A stretch of 64,000 nucleotides of DNA from Strobilurus pachycystidiatus (GCA_019915135.1 JAHLMK010000001.1:2914001-2978000), one strand, 5' to 3'. Positions 47,357-60,036 are shown, numbered from the stretch's first letter. Notes: generated from the letters alone by a model not told the origin. Translations and numbers: made by a program.

Positions 47357-50300
47357 ATGGTGAAGCACCAAGTTTCCGACAACTCGTTGGCGTCGGAGAA
47401 TGAACTCAAGGAGGCGACGCTCAAGCTGAGGGCATCTCAACCCAGGGCGCGCCCTTGGTACATGCCACCCGTATGGGTCACCAAGAACCTCACGACGAAG
47501 AGGAGCCTCAAAATTTTCATTCGATGCTCGGTGGCCGTCTGGGCTTCATACATTGTCATCCTCCCCGGCCGATCTGGCAGAGCTTTGGGCACCGTGTACG
47601 TCGCCCGTTTCATTCGCACTACAGCTGATCTGACGTTTACTCGTCTCTACAGCGGCTTCTTCGTACTGCTCACCAGCTTCTTCATCCCGCCTTACCTCCC
47701 TGCTCAACTCTTTTTCTTTGTGCGTCGTCTGTTTCGTATCCGCCACACTTCTGCTAACCGTGGGACAAACACAGATCATGACAACTTTGATGTTGGGTAC
47801 ACTTTTCGGCTGGGGTTTTGGCATGGCTGCGATGCGTTCTGCCAATGCAGTCAGAACGGACGCCACAAAGGCCGCTGGGTTGGCCTATGTGAAAAAATTG
47901 ATGGAATCAAGTCCCATCTACGCAGCCGACCCTTTCCTCGCCGAGGAAACTGCGATCTTCCGTGGCCAATTCCTCGATGTTAGGTATGAATCTTGTTGTC
48001 TCACCCTTCGCACGATTTTGATCTTGTGTGTCCAGGTCATCAGCCGTCTACGGGTGTTTCTTGGGTATGGCGGCCTTCCTCCTGGCTTTGGTGAGAGCGT
48101 ACGCCCCTACCTTAGCATTTTTGAGTGTCTTCGGAACCATCGCTTGTGAGTTCAGGCTCTTTCCATCTACCTTAGAACTATGACGAGCTTCTTCTCTAGT
48201 TGATATCTTTGCCGTAAGCCTTTCCCCTGAGATTCGTAGACCGGCACCTATACTGACGCAACTGGTACTAGACCATTGGTCCACTCTTCCCTATATGGCA
48301 GGCCAGCATCCTCACGTCCATGGCCAGCTCGGTAGCGGTCTACTTTGGCATTGGTCTGGCATCAACGATTCTGATCTTCCCGGAAACCATGAACCATGCA
48401 ATTCTCAATGACGTGTCCGAGCAGTTGGACAGAGTCAAGTCTCTCGTTGTCTTGCAAAACGATGTTTTGTCCATGCGAGGGGACAATATTCAGGAAGAAA
48501 TGGCTGCGCACATCGAGAGGGTAAAGGAAGCGCGTAAGGTGCTCGTTGAGCATCAAACGCAATGTGAGTGAACCAACTCCATCGAAGATCCATCACTTAC
48601 CTTGTGCTAGTGACCGCCACCTCTCGGTTCATTCATCTGGAATTCAGCTGGGGCAAATGGAATGCGAGCGATGTCCTCGACTTGCTTGAGCCCTTGCTCA
48701 CAGTTGTCACCCGAGTCGGTAAGTTCTTGTTCTTTTTTAAGAGTCCTCTCTTCTAACGTTCGATTCCAGCGAGCCTGCAGAACTTTGGCCAAACATTGTG
48801 CTCGACCCAACAGACATTCGAACGCGCAGTCGTTTCTCACACGCCGGATACCAGCGACACGTACCTCCTTCGCCAGGTCCTCGAGATGCATCCTACCATC
48901 GAGAAGGAGCACAAGGTTCATATCGCAGATATCCTCCCAATACTTGAGGAATCGACTATCGAGCTAAGGGCAGCTTGCCTGGCCGGACTCGACGCCATCA
49001 TACGCTCGATTGACCACATCAATAAGAAACGCTGGGGCCGCAACCTTGACTTGGACGGCTCTGTCCGGGATAGCTTTGACGCGGCCACACTTCGTCTTGA
49101 GGCGGCGATTGTTCAGTTCAGACTCGAACACCGTCTTGAGCTCCTCCGCCCATTCGTTCCCATCGTCGAGAACCACGCCCTCCGCAACGCGCTTCCCCTC
49201 CGGACCCTCTTTGTGTCCTACGTCTTTGGCGCGTCGATGGTCGGTGTCGGAAACGCCTTGCTCAAATTGATGCACGTCATTGGCGAGACTTCGGAGAAGC
49301 GCAAGCGCAACAGGCTGTGGGCGCCCACAGGCTTCCGCAAATTGTGGAAGATCGTTACCGCGAAGGGAGATAAGAACAATGGCGTGATGGGCGAGGACGT
49401 GTCGCCGAGTCCGACCAATACGAAATCGGTTATTCCTGAGGAGGAAGAGGTTGACTACCGTCGTAACCCCGATAGCAAGCCTGCCCAGAACATCCACCAG
49501 AAGTTCATGCAACTCCTTTCGAATACGTGGAGGTGGTTCTGTACCCCCGAGGGTGTCTTCTGCGTCAAGTATGTCATCGTCAGTATCGTCCTCTGGATTC
49601 CAGCGGTTTGCAAATCTTCTGCCAGTGAGTGGCGTTGTATCTTGTTGCATCAGGAAAGTGTTTAACGATTCATGCAGAATTCTACTACGACGAGAAGGGC
49701 ATCTGGGCTCTTATCATGTCCCAGACTATGGTCAACATGTACAACGCTGATCATATCTTCAAGTGAGTTGCTATGCCTTTCTTGAATGTTCCATCTCATT
49801 AGTCTGCAGCTACGTTACTCGTATGATTGGTTCAGTCATCGGACTCGTGCTTGGTCTCTTAGTGTGGTACTGCGGTACTGGCAAAGGCGATCCGGGCAGC
49901 GCATGGGGTATCGCCGCCTCCGCTGCAGTCTTCACTCCCATACTCGTCTTCCTGCGCGTGTACGCACCCGTCAAATACATCCAAGGAATGGTTCTTGCCG
50001 GCGCGACCTTCGCCCTCGTTGTCGGCTACTCGTGGATCGACGGTCATCTCCCACAGGTCGTCACCCCCGGTCTTGGCTGGGACGTCGCGTGGCGCCGTGC
50101 CATGACGGTCTTCGTCGGCTGTGCCGCTGCGTCGGGTGTGATGTTCCTCCCTCCCCAATCCGGGCGGCGCGCGGTGCGTCTGAGGAACGCCAACTCTCTC
50201 GGAGGCATCTCGAGGCTGTATGGGAGCTTGATGACCGTGTGGGTCTCTGATGCGAGGGATCCGGGTGCGAAGGATGCGTGGATGGCGGGCTTCCGTAAGA

Positions 50301-50969
50301 GGGCGATGGCTGCGTCGATGGAGATGGCGACGATTGCGGAGCTGACGGATTTGGCCAAGTGGGAGGGACGGGTGCGAGGCCGGTGGGCGCGCTCTGACTA
50401 CCTGAGGTTGATGGACCTTCAGGTGGATATGATCTCTTGTTTGATACAGGTGAGTACTTTCTTTCCTTTTTCGTGGGGATGGAGGTTGATTGTCACCAGC
50501 TCGGCGGCGCGCTTCTGCACCTCGATGACGAATGGCGCGTGGCATTCCTTGCGCGGACTGGAGTCCTCAACCCCAACTTCATCGCCGACGTGATGAGCGT
50601 CTTCCACATGATCGCACAGTCCCTGCGCACGGCCGAGCCCCTACACCAGGTCCTCCCCAACTCACTCCTCGAGCGGCTGTTCTACCACCAGCAACACGCC
50701 CTCGGGCAGGCCACCGAGGTGCTGACGATCGAGCACCTGAAGAGCGAAGAATACATGTACTACGCGTCGGGCGTCGTCGCTGTCTATCAGCTCCTTCATG
50801 TGCGTTTGTTCATCCTTGGCCTGTCGTTCATACTGACCTAACCCACCTTCCAATTTTTCAGGCCATCGACGAAGTTCAGAAGATCGCCAAAGGGCTGTGT
50901 GGCGAGGAGCCGCTCAGGGGCTTCGACCAGTGGAAGATTGACTTCGAGTCGTCAAGAGCGTCTCTGTGA
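47357..50969 (+). CDS. BRE4-like multispanning membrane protein (ArAE_2/FUSC type)
   Basis: Twelve exons (47357-47595, 47653-47719, 47775-47983, 48036-48145, 48200-48213, 48272-48563, 48611-48718, 48770-49624, 49678-49762, 49810-50449, 50500-50799, 50862-50969) give 1008 residues. The N-terminal half has clustered hydrophobic helices (FFVLLTSFFIPPYLPAQLFF, MLGTLFGWGFGMAAM). A soluble alpha-helical middle follows, then a second helix bundle (GLVLGLLVWYCG, MTVFVGCAAASGVMFLPPQS) and a cytosolic C-terminus. This two-bundle layout is that of fungal proteins related to aromatic-acid exporters (ArAE/FUSC) and yeast Bre4, linked to brefeldin A sensitivity. It is presumably an ER/Golgi or plasma-membrane transporter; the substrate is unknown. 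Exon 5 is only 14 bases. Confidence 0.82.
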
Positions 50970-51251
50970 ACTGGCAAATGTTACATATCCTTCCATACAT
51001 CCCGCACACATACTAATAGGTAGACATATTTCAGCAATCTCCACTCGTAGTGCATTGTACATATTTATACCGTGTTATGATACCAAGTAATGACCATCTC
51101 TCTTTTTGCAGCACAAACATCACACGGAGCGTCAAGGAGGGATGAAAGTTGCTTTTCTGATAAGTATGACCATGATAGACCGATATCAAATAGGGCCAAA
51201 AGGGCACATGAACCGAGCTATCTTGCCTATCACGCAGCACGCACCACCATC
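50970..51251. other. short intergenic region
   Basis: About 280 bases separate the BRE4-like stop from the chosen start of the hydrolase. An in-frame upstream ATG at 51090 would extend the hydrolase N-terminus by 54 residues; the later start is preferred because it places the hydrophobic signal near the N-terminus. Confidence 0.4.
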
Positions 51252-53627
51252 ATGATACTTGAGCAGCGAGCCACTCAAGATGTTACGAGGAAATCTTCGC
51301 GTAAAGTCGTTGCCGCATTTCTGGCATGTCTGACTTTCTATCTCTCTTTTGAGTCATCGTGGCTCCTTGGCGACACTACCACTTTGGGCGCCTCAGCCAC
51401 GACACTCGCGGAGCCTTATGTCGAATCTGCCGATGATATCTGGTACAAGGTGAGTATCCTGAGCCATGGCTTTGTATACAGTGACCACTAATATAATCGG
51501 GACTCTGAAGCTTCCTGCAACCAATAAGTTATCCTGGAGCACATGTTACGAAGATTTCAGTGCACGCGTCTGAATGTGCAGATTCTGCTCTATGCTCGCA
51601 ATTCACACTAATGTGATGTAGGTGCCTCTGAACTACTCTGAACCGGAAGCCAAATCCCTCGTCGTCGCTGTTATTCAATATCCATCTCCGTATCCACGCA
51701 ACAGCACCGAATACAAAGGCCCCATTCTCTTCAACCCGGGTGGGCCAGGTGGGAGCGGTGTAGACAAGATTCGCTCTTCGGGACCTTCGTTCTCAGCCCT
51801 CTTTGACGGTCGGTTCGACATTGTAGGTTTCGATCCTCGTGGTTAGTACTGTTGTTCTACTCGTAACTCGATCGCCTATTCTGAATTCCATTGTTCTGCA
51901 GGAATTGCTAGATCCACGCGTGTCTCCATTTTCATGACTGACGTTGAGCGGTACCTCTTCGCTCGCGGTGCCGCTCTCTACGATGCTGGTCTCAGAGTCG
52001 ATGGAGTGGGGAAAGCTATCGCGGATTCATCCGTGATTGGAAAACTAGCCTTGGAACGCGATAGTGGTGTACTGGCGCACATCAATACAGAGAACACCGC
52101 GAGAGATATGCTGCATATCACGGAAGCTTATGGCTTTGAAAAAGTGCAGTACTGGGGTTTCTCGTGAGTCTCTTACCTTACCTTCGTGACACACATCTCA
52201 TAGGATCAGCTATGGCACCGTTCTGGGAGCCACCTTTGCGTCCATACTTCCGGTTTGCGCCGTCTCTGACTTGTGATATTAGTTGATCTAACAGAAGTAT
52301 AGGACAAGGTTGGCCGTGTCGTATTGGACGGCGTAGTGGACTCTGAAAATTATTACGCCAGTATGTCATTTCCGTTTTCTGGCGTCCGAATTCCAATGAA
52401 TCGTCAACGTTATAGCGCTGTGGTCAAACAACCTTGCGGATTCCCAGGATACTTTGCGAGCCTTCTTTGACGGATGCTATGCAGCAGGTCACGAGCGCTG
52501 CTCGTTCTACGCATCCAGTCCGGAGGCGATAGCTGCCAACCTGGCCTCTCTCTACAAGCAGCTTCGCCATAGCCCTATGCCTGTAGTATCAGAGTCGGGC
52601 TACACCGTACTCGACCACAGTAAATTACGACACGCGGTCTTCTCTTCTTTGTATTCTCCTTACACAGCGTACCCTCTTCTCGCAGACGCACTCTCGGAAC
52701 TTTCGCGCGGTTCTGGCAATCTTCTCTCCAAGATGTTTGGTGCTGCGGAAAACAAGGTCGAGTGCTCGTGCCCCACGGCTCTGGAAGATATGTCGGTCGT
52801 CAAGGAAGGCTTAACCATCATATCTTGCAATGACGGCGCTCCTGTGGCGGCAAATGTCACCGAGCTCCAGGATTTTTATGACACAATGTCAAACGACTTC
52901 GAGTTTGGAGCGTTGTGGTCCTCGCTCCGGCTCAGTTGTTCGTACGTCTGAATATGATCCATCGTGAGTTCAAGTTTGCACTGATTGTCTATGATCAGAG
53001 GATGGCCGAGACTGTCCAAGAAGCATTTCCAAGGTTCGTCACATCAGGGCTGCGACTGTCTTCTCTGATGCTGCCGTCTTCCAGGACCTTTTGTTGCCAA
53101 CACCAGCCATCCAATTCTTCTCATCGGGAATACCGCAGGTACGTCCACGGTTGTCATTCGTCTTTCGCACAGAGACCTCAAAATCTCTAGACCCTGTCAC
53201 ACCTCTTCGCGCGTGAGTAAAGCTTTTCTGTCGTGTACCTATCACCAAGTGCGGACCAACAGAGCGAGAAAGATGTCACTCGGCTTCAAAGACTCTGTGG
53301 TCTTACAACAGGACTCTCTTGGTGTCTGTTTTTCTATCTGATCTTTTTTTGTATGGTCTGACATAACTCTCTTAGCATTGCTCCTTGAAGGCGGTCTCTC
53401 CTTGCACGCTCAACTACGTTCGAGAGTACTTCATCAACGGCACTCTTCCCACACCAGGCACGATCTGTCCCATTTCCGACATTCTGTTCCATCCGTCAGT
53501 AGAGCAGACGTCACCTCCGGATGTGGGAGACCAGCATGCATGGTCTCATGAAGATAAGCTGCGCAGTATTGGCCACAGGTTGCGCTCGATGCCCACTACT
53601 AGCAGCCCGCTCTCCCTTGGCGTATAA
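51252..53627 (+). CDS. TAP-type alpha/beta hydrolase (S33-like), one frame break
   Basis: Twelve exons: 51252-51449, 51511-51575, 51622-51841, 51902-52163, 52210-52252, 52303-52360, 52416-52941, 52999-53033, 53085-53138, 53191-53212, 53263-53323, 53376-53627; about 598 residues if intact. A hydrophobic segment (VVAAFLACLTFYLSF) suggests secretion or anchoring. The hydrolase core has the oxyanion motif NPGGPGGSG, nucleophile elbow WGFSYGTVLG, acid ILLIGNTADPVTP and histidine DSLGHCS, which with the cysteines around CSC mark the TAP C-terminal domain family (tripeptidyl-peptidase-like). Exon 2 is one base short: the frame of WSTCYE does not join FQCTRLN near 51555. Elsewhere all phases agree. 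A homopolymer sequencing error (one T missing) is the simplest explanation; a null allele is the alternative. Confidence 0.8.
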
Positions 53628-53779
53628 GGTGGTATAATGGTGACGATCGTACCGTTGTGGAATAGACAATGTTCTTGCAGGAATACCGGGCCAGCAGATG
53701 GCTAGATAGGTGCGGGATGTCAAGCAATTAAATGTCTGATCATGATATAGGATCAAGCTGGGTGAACCAATGTCCTTCA

Positions 53780-56645
53780 CTATCCAGCTTCAGGATCATT
53801 ACAGTCTTGTGTCGTGAGGGGGTGGTACAACGCCCCCGTAACACCATGTTGACCATATACATACACGTCCTTGCTACCTTCTCCCGCACTGCGGCCCAGG
53901 CCAATCTGGACGTCAATGTCCCGATGCAACTTCCAAGGACTCGAGAGATTCGGCGGTACCTCGACTTCTACCAACACACCCAAGCTCTGCAACAAAATGC
54001 CGCACTTTGACTTGCTCCCAAAGCCGTCGAGCGGCAAAGACCAGTATCCTCTCATTGCAAACCGCAAGCGCGTAGGTGGGGGAATGCCTGATTCTTTCCC
54101 AAGAAAAGCAAATTTGGCGGTGGGTAGCAGTGTCGGAACGTCGCTCAGCCGTAGACCATTCTCTCTGGTCCATTGATCACCAATGTGGAAGCCCCAGCGC
54201 GTCCCATGGCGCGTGTCTACATGTTGGACGCGTCCCTCACTGGCCATGAACTCCTTCATCTCTCCAGACTTCTGTCCCCGAGTACGTGCATAGGACAGCC
54301 CAGCCGAGGGTAAGAGACCGTCGATTTTTGCTGAGACCCCAAACTGATTCCCTTGTGTACGTTCCGCAGACTGCGCCACCTTCGTGCGCCCGTCCACATT
54401 ATACGGTGCTGACGTGGGACGGACGTCGTACACGTCAATGGGACATGCCTCCATGGTTTCTACCTCTACACGAGCGTAGAACTGTCGATACCACGTTCGT
54501 TTGTCTCGTGCATTTTCAGAGATGTGATGAAAATCCAGTCTGTGGAACTTGATATGAGAGACCGAGGTAGCGTCGAGGACGTCCTCCGAAGAATCATCCT
54601 GCTCGAAACAAAGAACAAATCAGCGACTTGCTTAGGGGCAGAATGAAGAGAAGGGCAAACTTGCCTTACACTGAAGCACACCCTTCACCCTTATACTCTG
54701 GCCACCCACACGAGTAGACGCATCTGACTTTATGTTGAAAGTGATATCGAATTGCCCGTGTGAGTGAAAACCCGAAGCCGACGCAGCTGAATTTGGATCA
54801 GGCTCTTCGCCGCCATCACGACCGATTTCTGGTCTCTTCCCTTTCTCCACAGCTGGTTCCTCCATGTTCGTATCATTTTCATAACCGCCTGAGCTTCCTT
54901 CCCCACCCTGCGAATCTTCCTCATCGTCTGCCTCTCCCTGCTCTTCTCCTGGCTGGGGATTATCGGAGTCGCGTGCACCCGCCGGAGTTCCTTCTGGTTC
55001 ACCTCGAGGTTCTGCGTCTTCGCCGCCACCTCTACATCCATTCGAAATCGTGTTAGATAGTGCTTCAGCCTCGTCAGATGACGCCGACATTCCGCTACAC
55101 TCACTACGACTCGGTGAATGGGTCAGAAGAGTCTTCTTCATGGTCGGCGTCTCTAGGACACCCATGAACGGCTGCAAGACCCCACATAGATCTCGTACCA
55201 CTCGTGCAACGCTACCTCTTGGAATATCCTTCTCGGAGCGTATGTACGCCCATTCGGAAGCCTTCTGGCCTGCGGGACTACTAGCATTCAGCGCAATCAT
55301 GCCCTCATCAAAGCCAGCAGCCAGGACCACCATGTCAGACGGAAGCCCTGCCTCCAACTCGAGGATTTCATAAATGGCGCCACTGTTAGATTCGAGATGG
55401 GCAGAGACATAGGTGGGAAGGATAAGTTGTACATTGGAGACTCCGCATGCATTCCCAGATTTGGGATCGGTGATGAAACTCGGGCCAAGGGCGTCAGAGA
55501 ACAGCAATTCCTCGAGCTCAGGGTGTTGAGCTGGGGAGTAACCTAAGAAATTGTTCCCCAACGACAACCCAAGCGGTTCTCGCGCACATGCGTCTTCGAG
55601 TTGCCGCAAGGTTTCCTCTTCTTCAGAACCTTCTTCGTCCTGGGGATGTACATTAGACTCTGAATAGGGCCTTGGGAATGTACGAATACGTAAGTCCTCA
55701 CCTTCAGTAGATACTATAGAGCGCCAAGGCGTAAATTAGAGGACAGTAACTTAATATCAAGGAGACAATAAAAGGTACCCAATAATCGGCAGCCGAGCCA
55801 AAGAAAGTAGACTTGCCACGTTCAGAGGGAGATCTATCGACAAGGGTCACGACTTCGGAAACGGATGAAGATTGCGGAAACATCATACGACGAGCCTGGA
55901 CCTGATGCATTGATGGCATCTGCGTTTTCAAAAGCGTCCTCCTTGTGTGGCACTGATTCTAGGTTTTCGTGTTCAAAGGGACGCTTAATCTGAAGGAGGT
56001 CTTCGGTAAGGAGGGAGTGGGGTTGTGACGAGTTATGTGCATGGGACTCATTGAGCGCGTCTTCGAGTTGCCGGACACGGGTCGAGAGTTGGCCAATCTC
56101 GTCGTGGAGTGCTTCTGTGTTGGTTAGAACGAATCTGGGAGTATTTGGTTAGATCAAAGCCTCTACGAGGATAGGAATCTCGCACCGATTGCCCCTGCCT
56201 GTCGTGAGAGATCCTGTTTTATGGGACCCATTAGATGTTGCACTCGGGTAATAAAGTAGTCGCACCATCAGGGCATATGGAACCGCAGCCTGGGAGAGCG
56301 ATGAGAGACATCCGACGGGACATCGAACATGCACACCTTTTCTGACACAGTTACTGGACGCGGTGTTGAGTCGTTGATTGATGGAGAAAGGAACAAGGCG
56401 TACCTGCATGGAAACACCCTGTTGCACCTTGTGCGGGGCCAGTATGAGCTAGGTAAGATAATGACGACGGTCGAGGGCGTACTTGAGCTTCAATCTAGAA
56501 AAGGCGCGATGCGAATCAGGCGAATACTGATGTCAAATTCGGAGGGCGCGTACCTCCGACATTCGGCGCAGGAGAGCGCGGTGCCCCGACGTTTGTGCCG
56601 CTGAACGAGCGAGGTGTCCTGTGGATACGGGTGGTTCGACGCCAT
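53780..56645 (-). CDS. Zn(II)2Cys6 fungal transcription factor built from micro-exons
   Basis: Eleven minus-strand exons: 56554-56645, 56483-56494, 56404-56427, 56337-56353, 56266-56289, 56186-56213, 55902-56134, 55779-55852, 55702-55713, 54665-55639, 53780-54598; 769 residues with all phases agreeing. The joined N-terminus gives a canonical cluster, CAEC-RRLKLK-C-NRVFP-C-SN-C-VRKGCGSI-C, then PDGSLTTGRGNR. A coiled-coil stretch follows (TEALHDEIGQLSTRVRQLED), as in Gal4-type dimerising regulators. Exon 9 encodes only YLLK. The rest resembles the middle homology region and then an acidic Gly/Glu/Ser-rich segment and a C-terminus of unknown fold. The long intron 54599-54664 has a GC donor (AAG|GCAAGT). 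It is a nuclear DNA-binding regulator; targets are unknown. Confidence 0.85.
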
Positions 56646-57540
56646 GATGGTCAAGAGCAAGAAACAGCCGAAGTGCAAGTGGTGGGCACCCGTATCTAAA
56701 TCGAGCTATGCTGTAAGTAGGATACAGCAATACATCACTGGGTCGGCTGATTGAAGAAGATGCCCACTGGCAGACCGCTTTGACCCAAACGGCTCCACAT
56801 AAAGCGCGAGCACAGACACGTAGGGCATAGTCCTCGGTGTACATAGGTTGAATCCAGTCACGGTAAAGTTCAGAAGAAGACGCTGCTGCAATCATTAGTA
56901 CATCAGCAAGTCTCCCCATTTGCTTTTCCCCTTTTGGGCTTTTTGAGCTTTTTGGTGATTTTTGTGTGGCCACCATGAGTCTGTCGGGACCCGTAGACAC
57001 CTGAGAATGAAAATTTATACTATTCAAACATGAATGCACTTGTACAAGATGTAACAGACAATGAGACCCCGCCCTGCGAATTTTAGTGACCTCACCCGGG
57101 GTCGAACTTGTGGATTTTCGGACATAGCTTTCTTGCCTGTCACTTTGGCGCTTTCGGATCAAAATTTGGCAGGGAAAAGCTGGACAAAGCTGGACAAAGC
57201 AATCGGGAGGACTTGCTGATGTACTGATCCTTGGCCTGGATGTAGCGCGTCGAGTTGCTCAAGTTCGACGATCCGGGCTCGCAAAAATTCCTTGGAGAGT
57301 GAGTAATGTCGTTCTTCAAAGTAAGCTTCAACCAATGACAACCATGAGCGCGTCTCGAGAGGCCTTATGTATGACTCTGAGATCGCCAACGAGGAGTCCC
57401 GAGTGCCGACGGCTAATTCGGCATCTTGACCCTCTGCTCGGAGTCGGAGTCCGTAAGCTCGAGCCTCGAGTTCACAGCTGTCCACTTGGCTTGGTCATGA
57501 GTTCGCTACAGCTTGACTCCCACCTCTATCGTCTCGCCTT
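56646..57540. other. upstream region of the Zn-cluster gene, with an unassigned minus-strand frame
   Basis: A minus-strand frame at 57159-57485 reads plausibly as protein (SYIRPLETRSWLSLVEAYF, FLRARIVELEQLDALHP) but I cannot join it to neighbouring exons or name a family. The part next to 56645 is presumably promoter. Confidence 0.35.
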
Positions 57541-58963
57541 ATGGACGTCGCAGCCCCTCATTTTCACACCTACCACAAAGAGGAATTGAACAGGCAGGCC
57601 ATAAAATGGCTCAATCTTGCCATCGTACTCGCCGAAGTTCTTGGCTGGACCGAAGCCGAGCATGATTGGCGCGATTGGCTCAAATTGATACACACGGACC
57701 TCAATGTACGCACAACAATTACCTAGTCTAGGGCTCAACGCTCATCAACCATGCAGGTTTCGTTGGATTTCGCTATGGTCCACGTTCAATACCACATCCA
57801 GGTCTATTACTACTTCATGGTGGTCTTGGGTCACGAAACCGTTCCGACATTGTTCTACTATGAATTGTCCCTGCGGGAGCCTGACGATGAAACGTACACG
57901 GAGACACATTGGCCTCTTGCTCTTCGTCGTGAACAAATGACCGTGTGTGCCCGATTCTCCGAGGAGGAATCGTGCGTAGCCTCATGTCCGATTACCGGTC
58001 GACTAGTACTGATCATGCATTGGCAACCTGGACAGAGGACTTGAAAACACTGACAATGATTGGAGCCTGATGGAGGTTCTTCAGGAAATCCTGGATGGCC
58101 AGTCGGTGAAATTCAGCTCTCTGCAAAAAGAGGCAGAGGCTCTCATATCAAAAGTCTTATTCCACAATATAACTGGAACCACAAGGAAATCTCTTCCCAA
58201 ATTCTTAAGTATCCCTGGGACTTGACTGAGATCCCTGGTCTACGCATCCCACTGATTTGCTTGAGATTGATGGCTCAAGACAATGATGTTGAGGAGTTGA
58301 ACAACATGATTTTCTCAATATTATCACTTGCTATAGTGGGGAACACAGTGAGCATGTCAAGTCATGTATCTAACAAGGTCTGACTTGAAACTCAGAAAGT
58401 GCAAACACATAAAAAAAACTGTATCTTTATTATTGAACAGACAGTTAGAATGACAGTCAAGGCTATTGAAAACATACTTTCTCAAAAGAGTATTGCAAAC
58501 ACATTGCCTCGATTGCTTGCGTATGCTCTACAAGCATTGTATTTGTGCATTCATCAGCTCAAATCATATTTGTAGGATTCTTCACAGAATTTGCAATTAT
58601 TTCCACCAACCAAAACTCATACCCAAACTGAGTCATGCATTTGAAGTTGAATCTGGTGTATGTATCATTCATTTCCTATATTCAAGTGTAACAATCTCTT
58701 TATGTAGGCTGAAGAGGAACTGCAACAACGCCTTGAGCTTTTTGGCATTAATAGGATTATTATAGAGCCTACTTTTCCAAACTGGCCAATTGATGAAGAA
58801 AGCAAGACACTTTACCAGAAGATTGACCAGGCATATATGGTTTGTTATTCAAACTGGCAATATGTATGATCAGAATAATCTGATATGATTATTAGGATTA
58901 CGGTTATAATAGGTCTGCTGAGGAAATTGGCAGAGACTTATGGGTGCTAGAAGAAACTTAAAG
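57541..58963 (+). pseudogene. decayed or unresolved gene of unknown family
   Basis: Several protein-like stretches follow one another on the plus strand but change frame. At 57541 the frame reads MDVAAPHFHTYHKEELNRQ and WLNLAIVLAEVLGWTEAE, and joins cleanly to VSLDFAMVHVQYHIQ across an intron at 57706-57756. Later come EVLQEILDGQSVKFSSLQKE near 58075, PGLRIPLICLRLMAQDNDVE near 58230, VKAIENILSQKSIANTLPRL near 58455, and AEEELQQRLELFGINRI and YGYNRSAEEIGRDLWVLEE at 58710-58960. No family was recognised. The stretch is AT-richer than the genes to its left and abuts a transposon cluster, so it may be a broken gene or part of an old element. Confidence 0.35.
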
Positions 58964-59074
58964 AGCAACAGTCAACTGGGTGACATTGTGCTAGCCTCCA
59001 ACTAGACGGTGGGGAGTGATTCTAGTAGATAAGTAGGAGTAGATGTAATACTTAGGAATCAAACTGAGGATAAG

Positions 59075-59750
59075 TAGGGTTCAAAAGTCCGGTCCGGTCC
59101 GGTTTTTTGGCCTCTGAAATCCTGGACCTGGACTGGACCGGTCCAGCAAACTTTCAGATTTAGCTGGACTTAGGACTGGACCGCTTAGGACCGCAAAAAC
59201 CGGTCTTAATCAGTCCGGTTTGCAGTTCTAAACCGGTCCAGGACCGGTCCAAGTTGCTACAAGCTCAAACTTGTATTTTCATAATTATTTTGGTAAGTTT
59301 ACCATTTTATAAGTTTACCATGTAGGTTAAACAATATCTAATAGTCATTAACAAGTCTACATAGTATGCACCAATACAGCACAAGTGATAGTAAAACTGA
59401 ATTCTTAGTTGTGAGAAAATATATGCAGCTAAGTGTATCATATAAGTACATGTTGAAGGTAAGTTTACCATAAAAACGTGCAAATGAAGGTAAGTTTACC
59501 ATCAAAACATGAATAATGACCTTTTTGAAGGACAGTTAACTAGTTCTGACTGGACCCTGAGTAGACCGGTTCAAACCGGTCCTAGACCAGTCTTTACCAG
59601 TCCAGATAAATCTGGGAGAAGCTCTGGACCTAGGACCTGGACTGGTAGGACTGGTAGGACCGGTCCATGTTGGACTGGTCATATGACCGGTCTAGTCCGG
59701 TCCAGTTCACCGGTTTTACCGGTCCACTTGGACTGGACCTTCAAACTCTA
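59075..59750. mobile_element. hAT-like MITE with repeated GGACCGGTCC palindromes
   Basis: Eight-base direct repeats AGGATAAG at 59067-59074 and 59751-59758 flank the element. Its ends, TAGGGTTCAAAAGTCC and the reverse complement TAGAGTTTGAAGGTCC, match at 12 of 16 positions. An 8-base duplication with a TAG terminus is the hAT signature. Both sub-terminal regions (59086-59260 and 59545-59735) are packed with variants of GGACCGGTCC and TGGACCGGTC, while the centre is AT-rich with three copies of GGTAAGTTTACCAT. No transposase is encoded. Confidence 0.82.
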
Positions 59751-60036
59751 AGGATAAGGACATTCCGTCTACACAACCACACTTTACCTTGACCACACAA
59801 AACACCCCCTAACCGCCTGGCACCAAATGCTGCGTGGCTTGTTTAGTGTCAAAGTCTCTGCCTTCATCACGCTCGCCATTGCAAACAATCATTTCCTTTT
59901 CATCGTCACCTTCACAATATAGAACTTGACCTTGAGCAGCGAGGCTTCAACGTCACTGCTGCACTAATTCAATACAACTTAACTCTTTGACTCTACTTTC
60001 AATCCATTATCCCTGTTTGCCCTCAAATTTTCTTAC

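Noticed and set aside
52164..52209. Acceptor CATAG at 52202-52203 in the hydrolase gene
   Set aside because: It would give GFSISYGT at the nucleophile elbow; the next AG six bases on gives the family-standard GFSYGT in frame.
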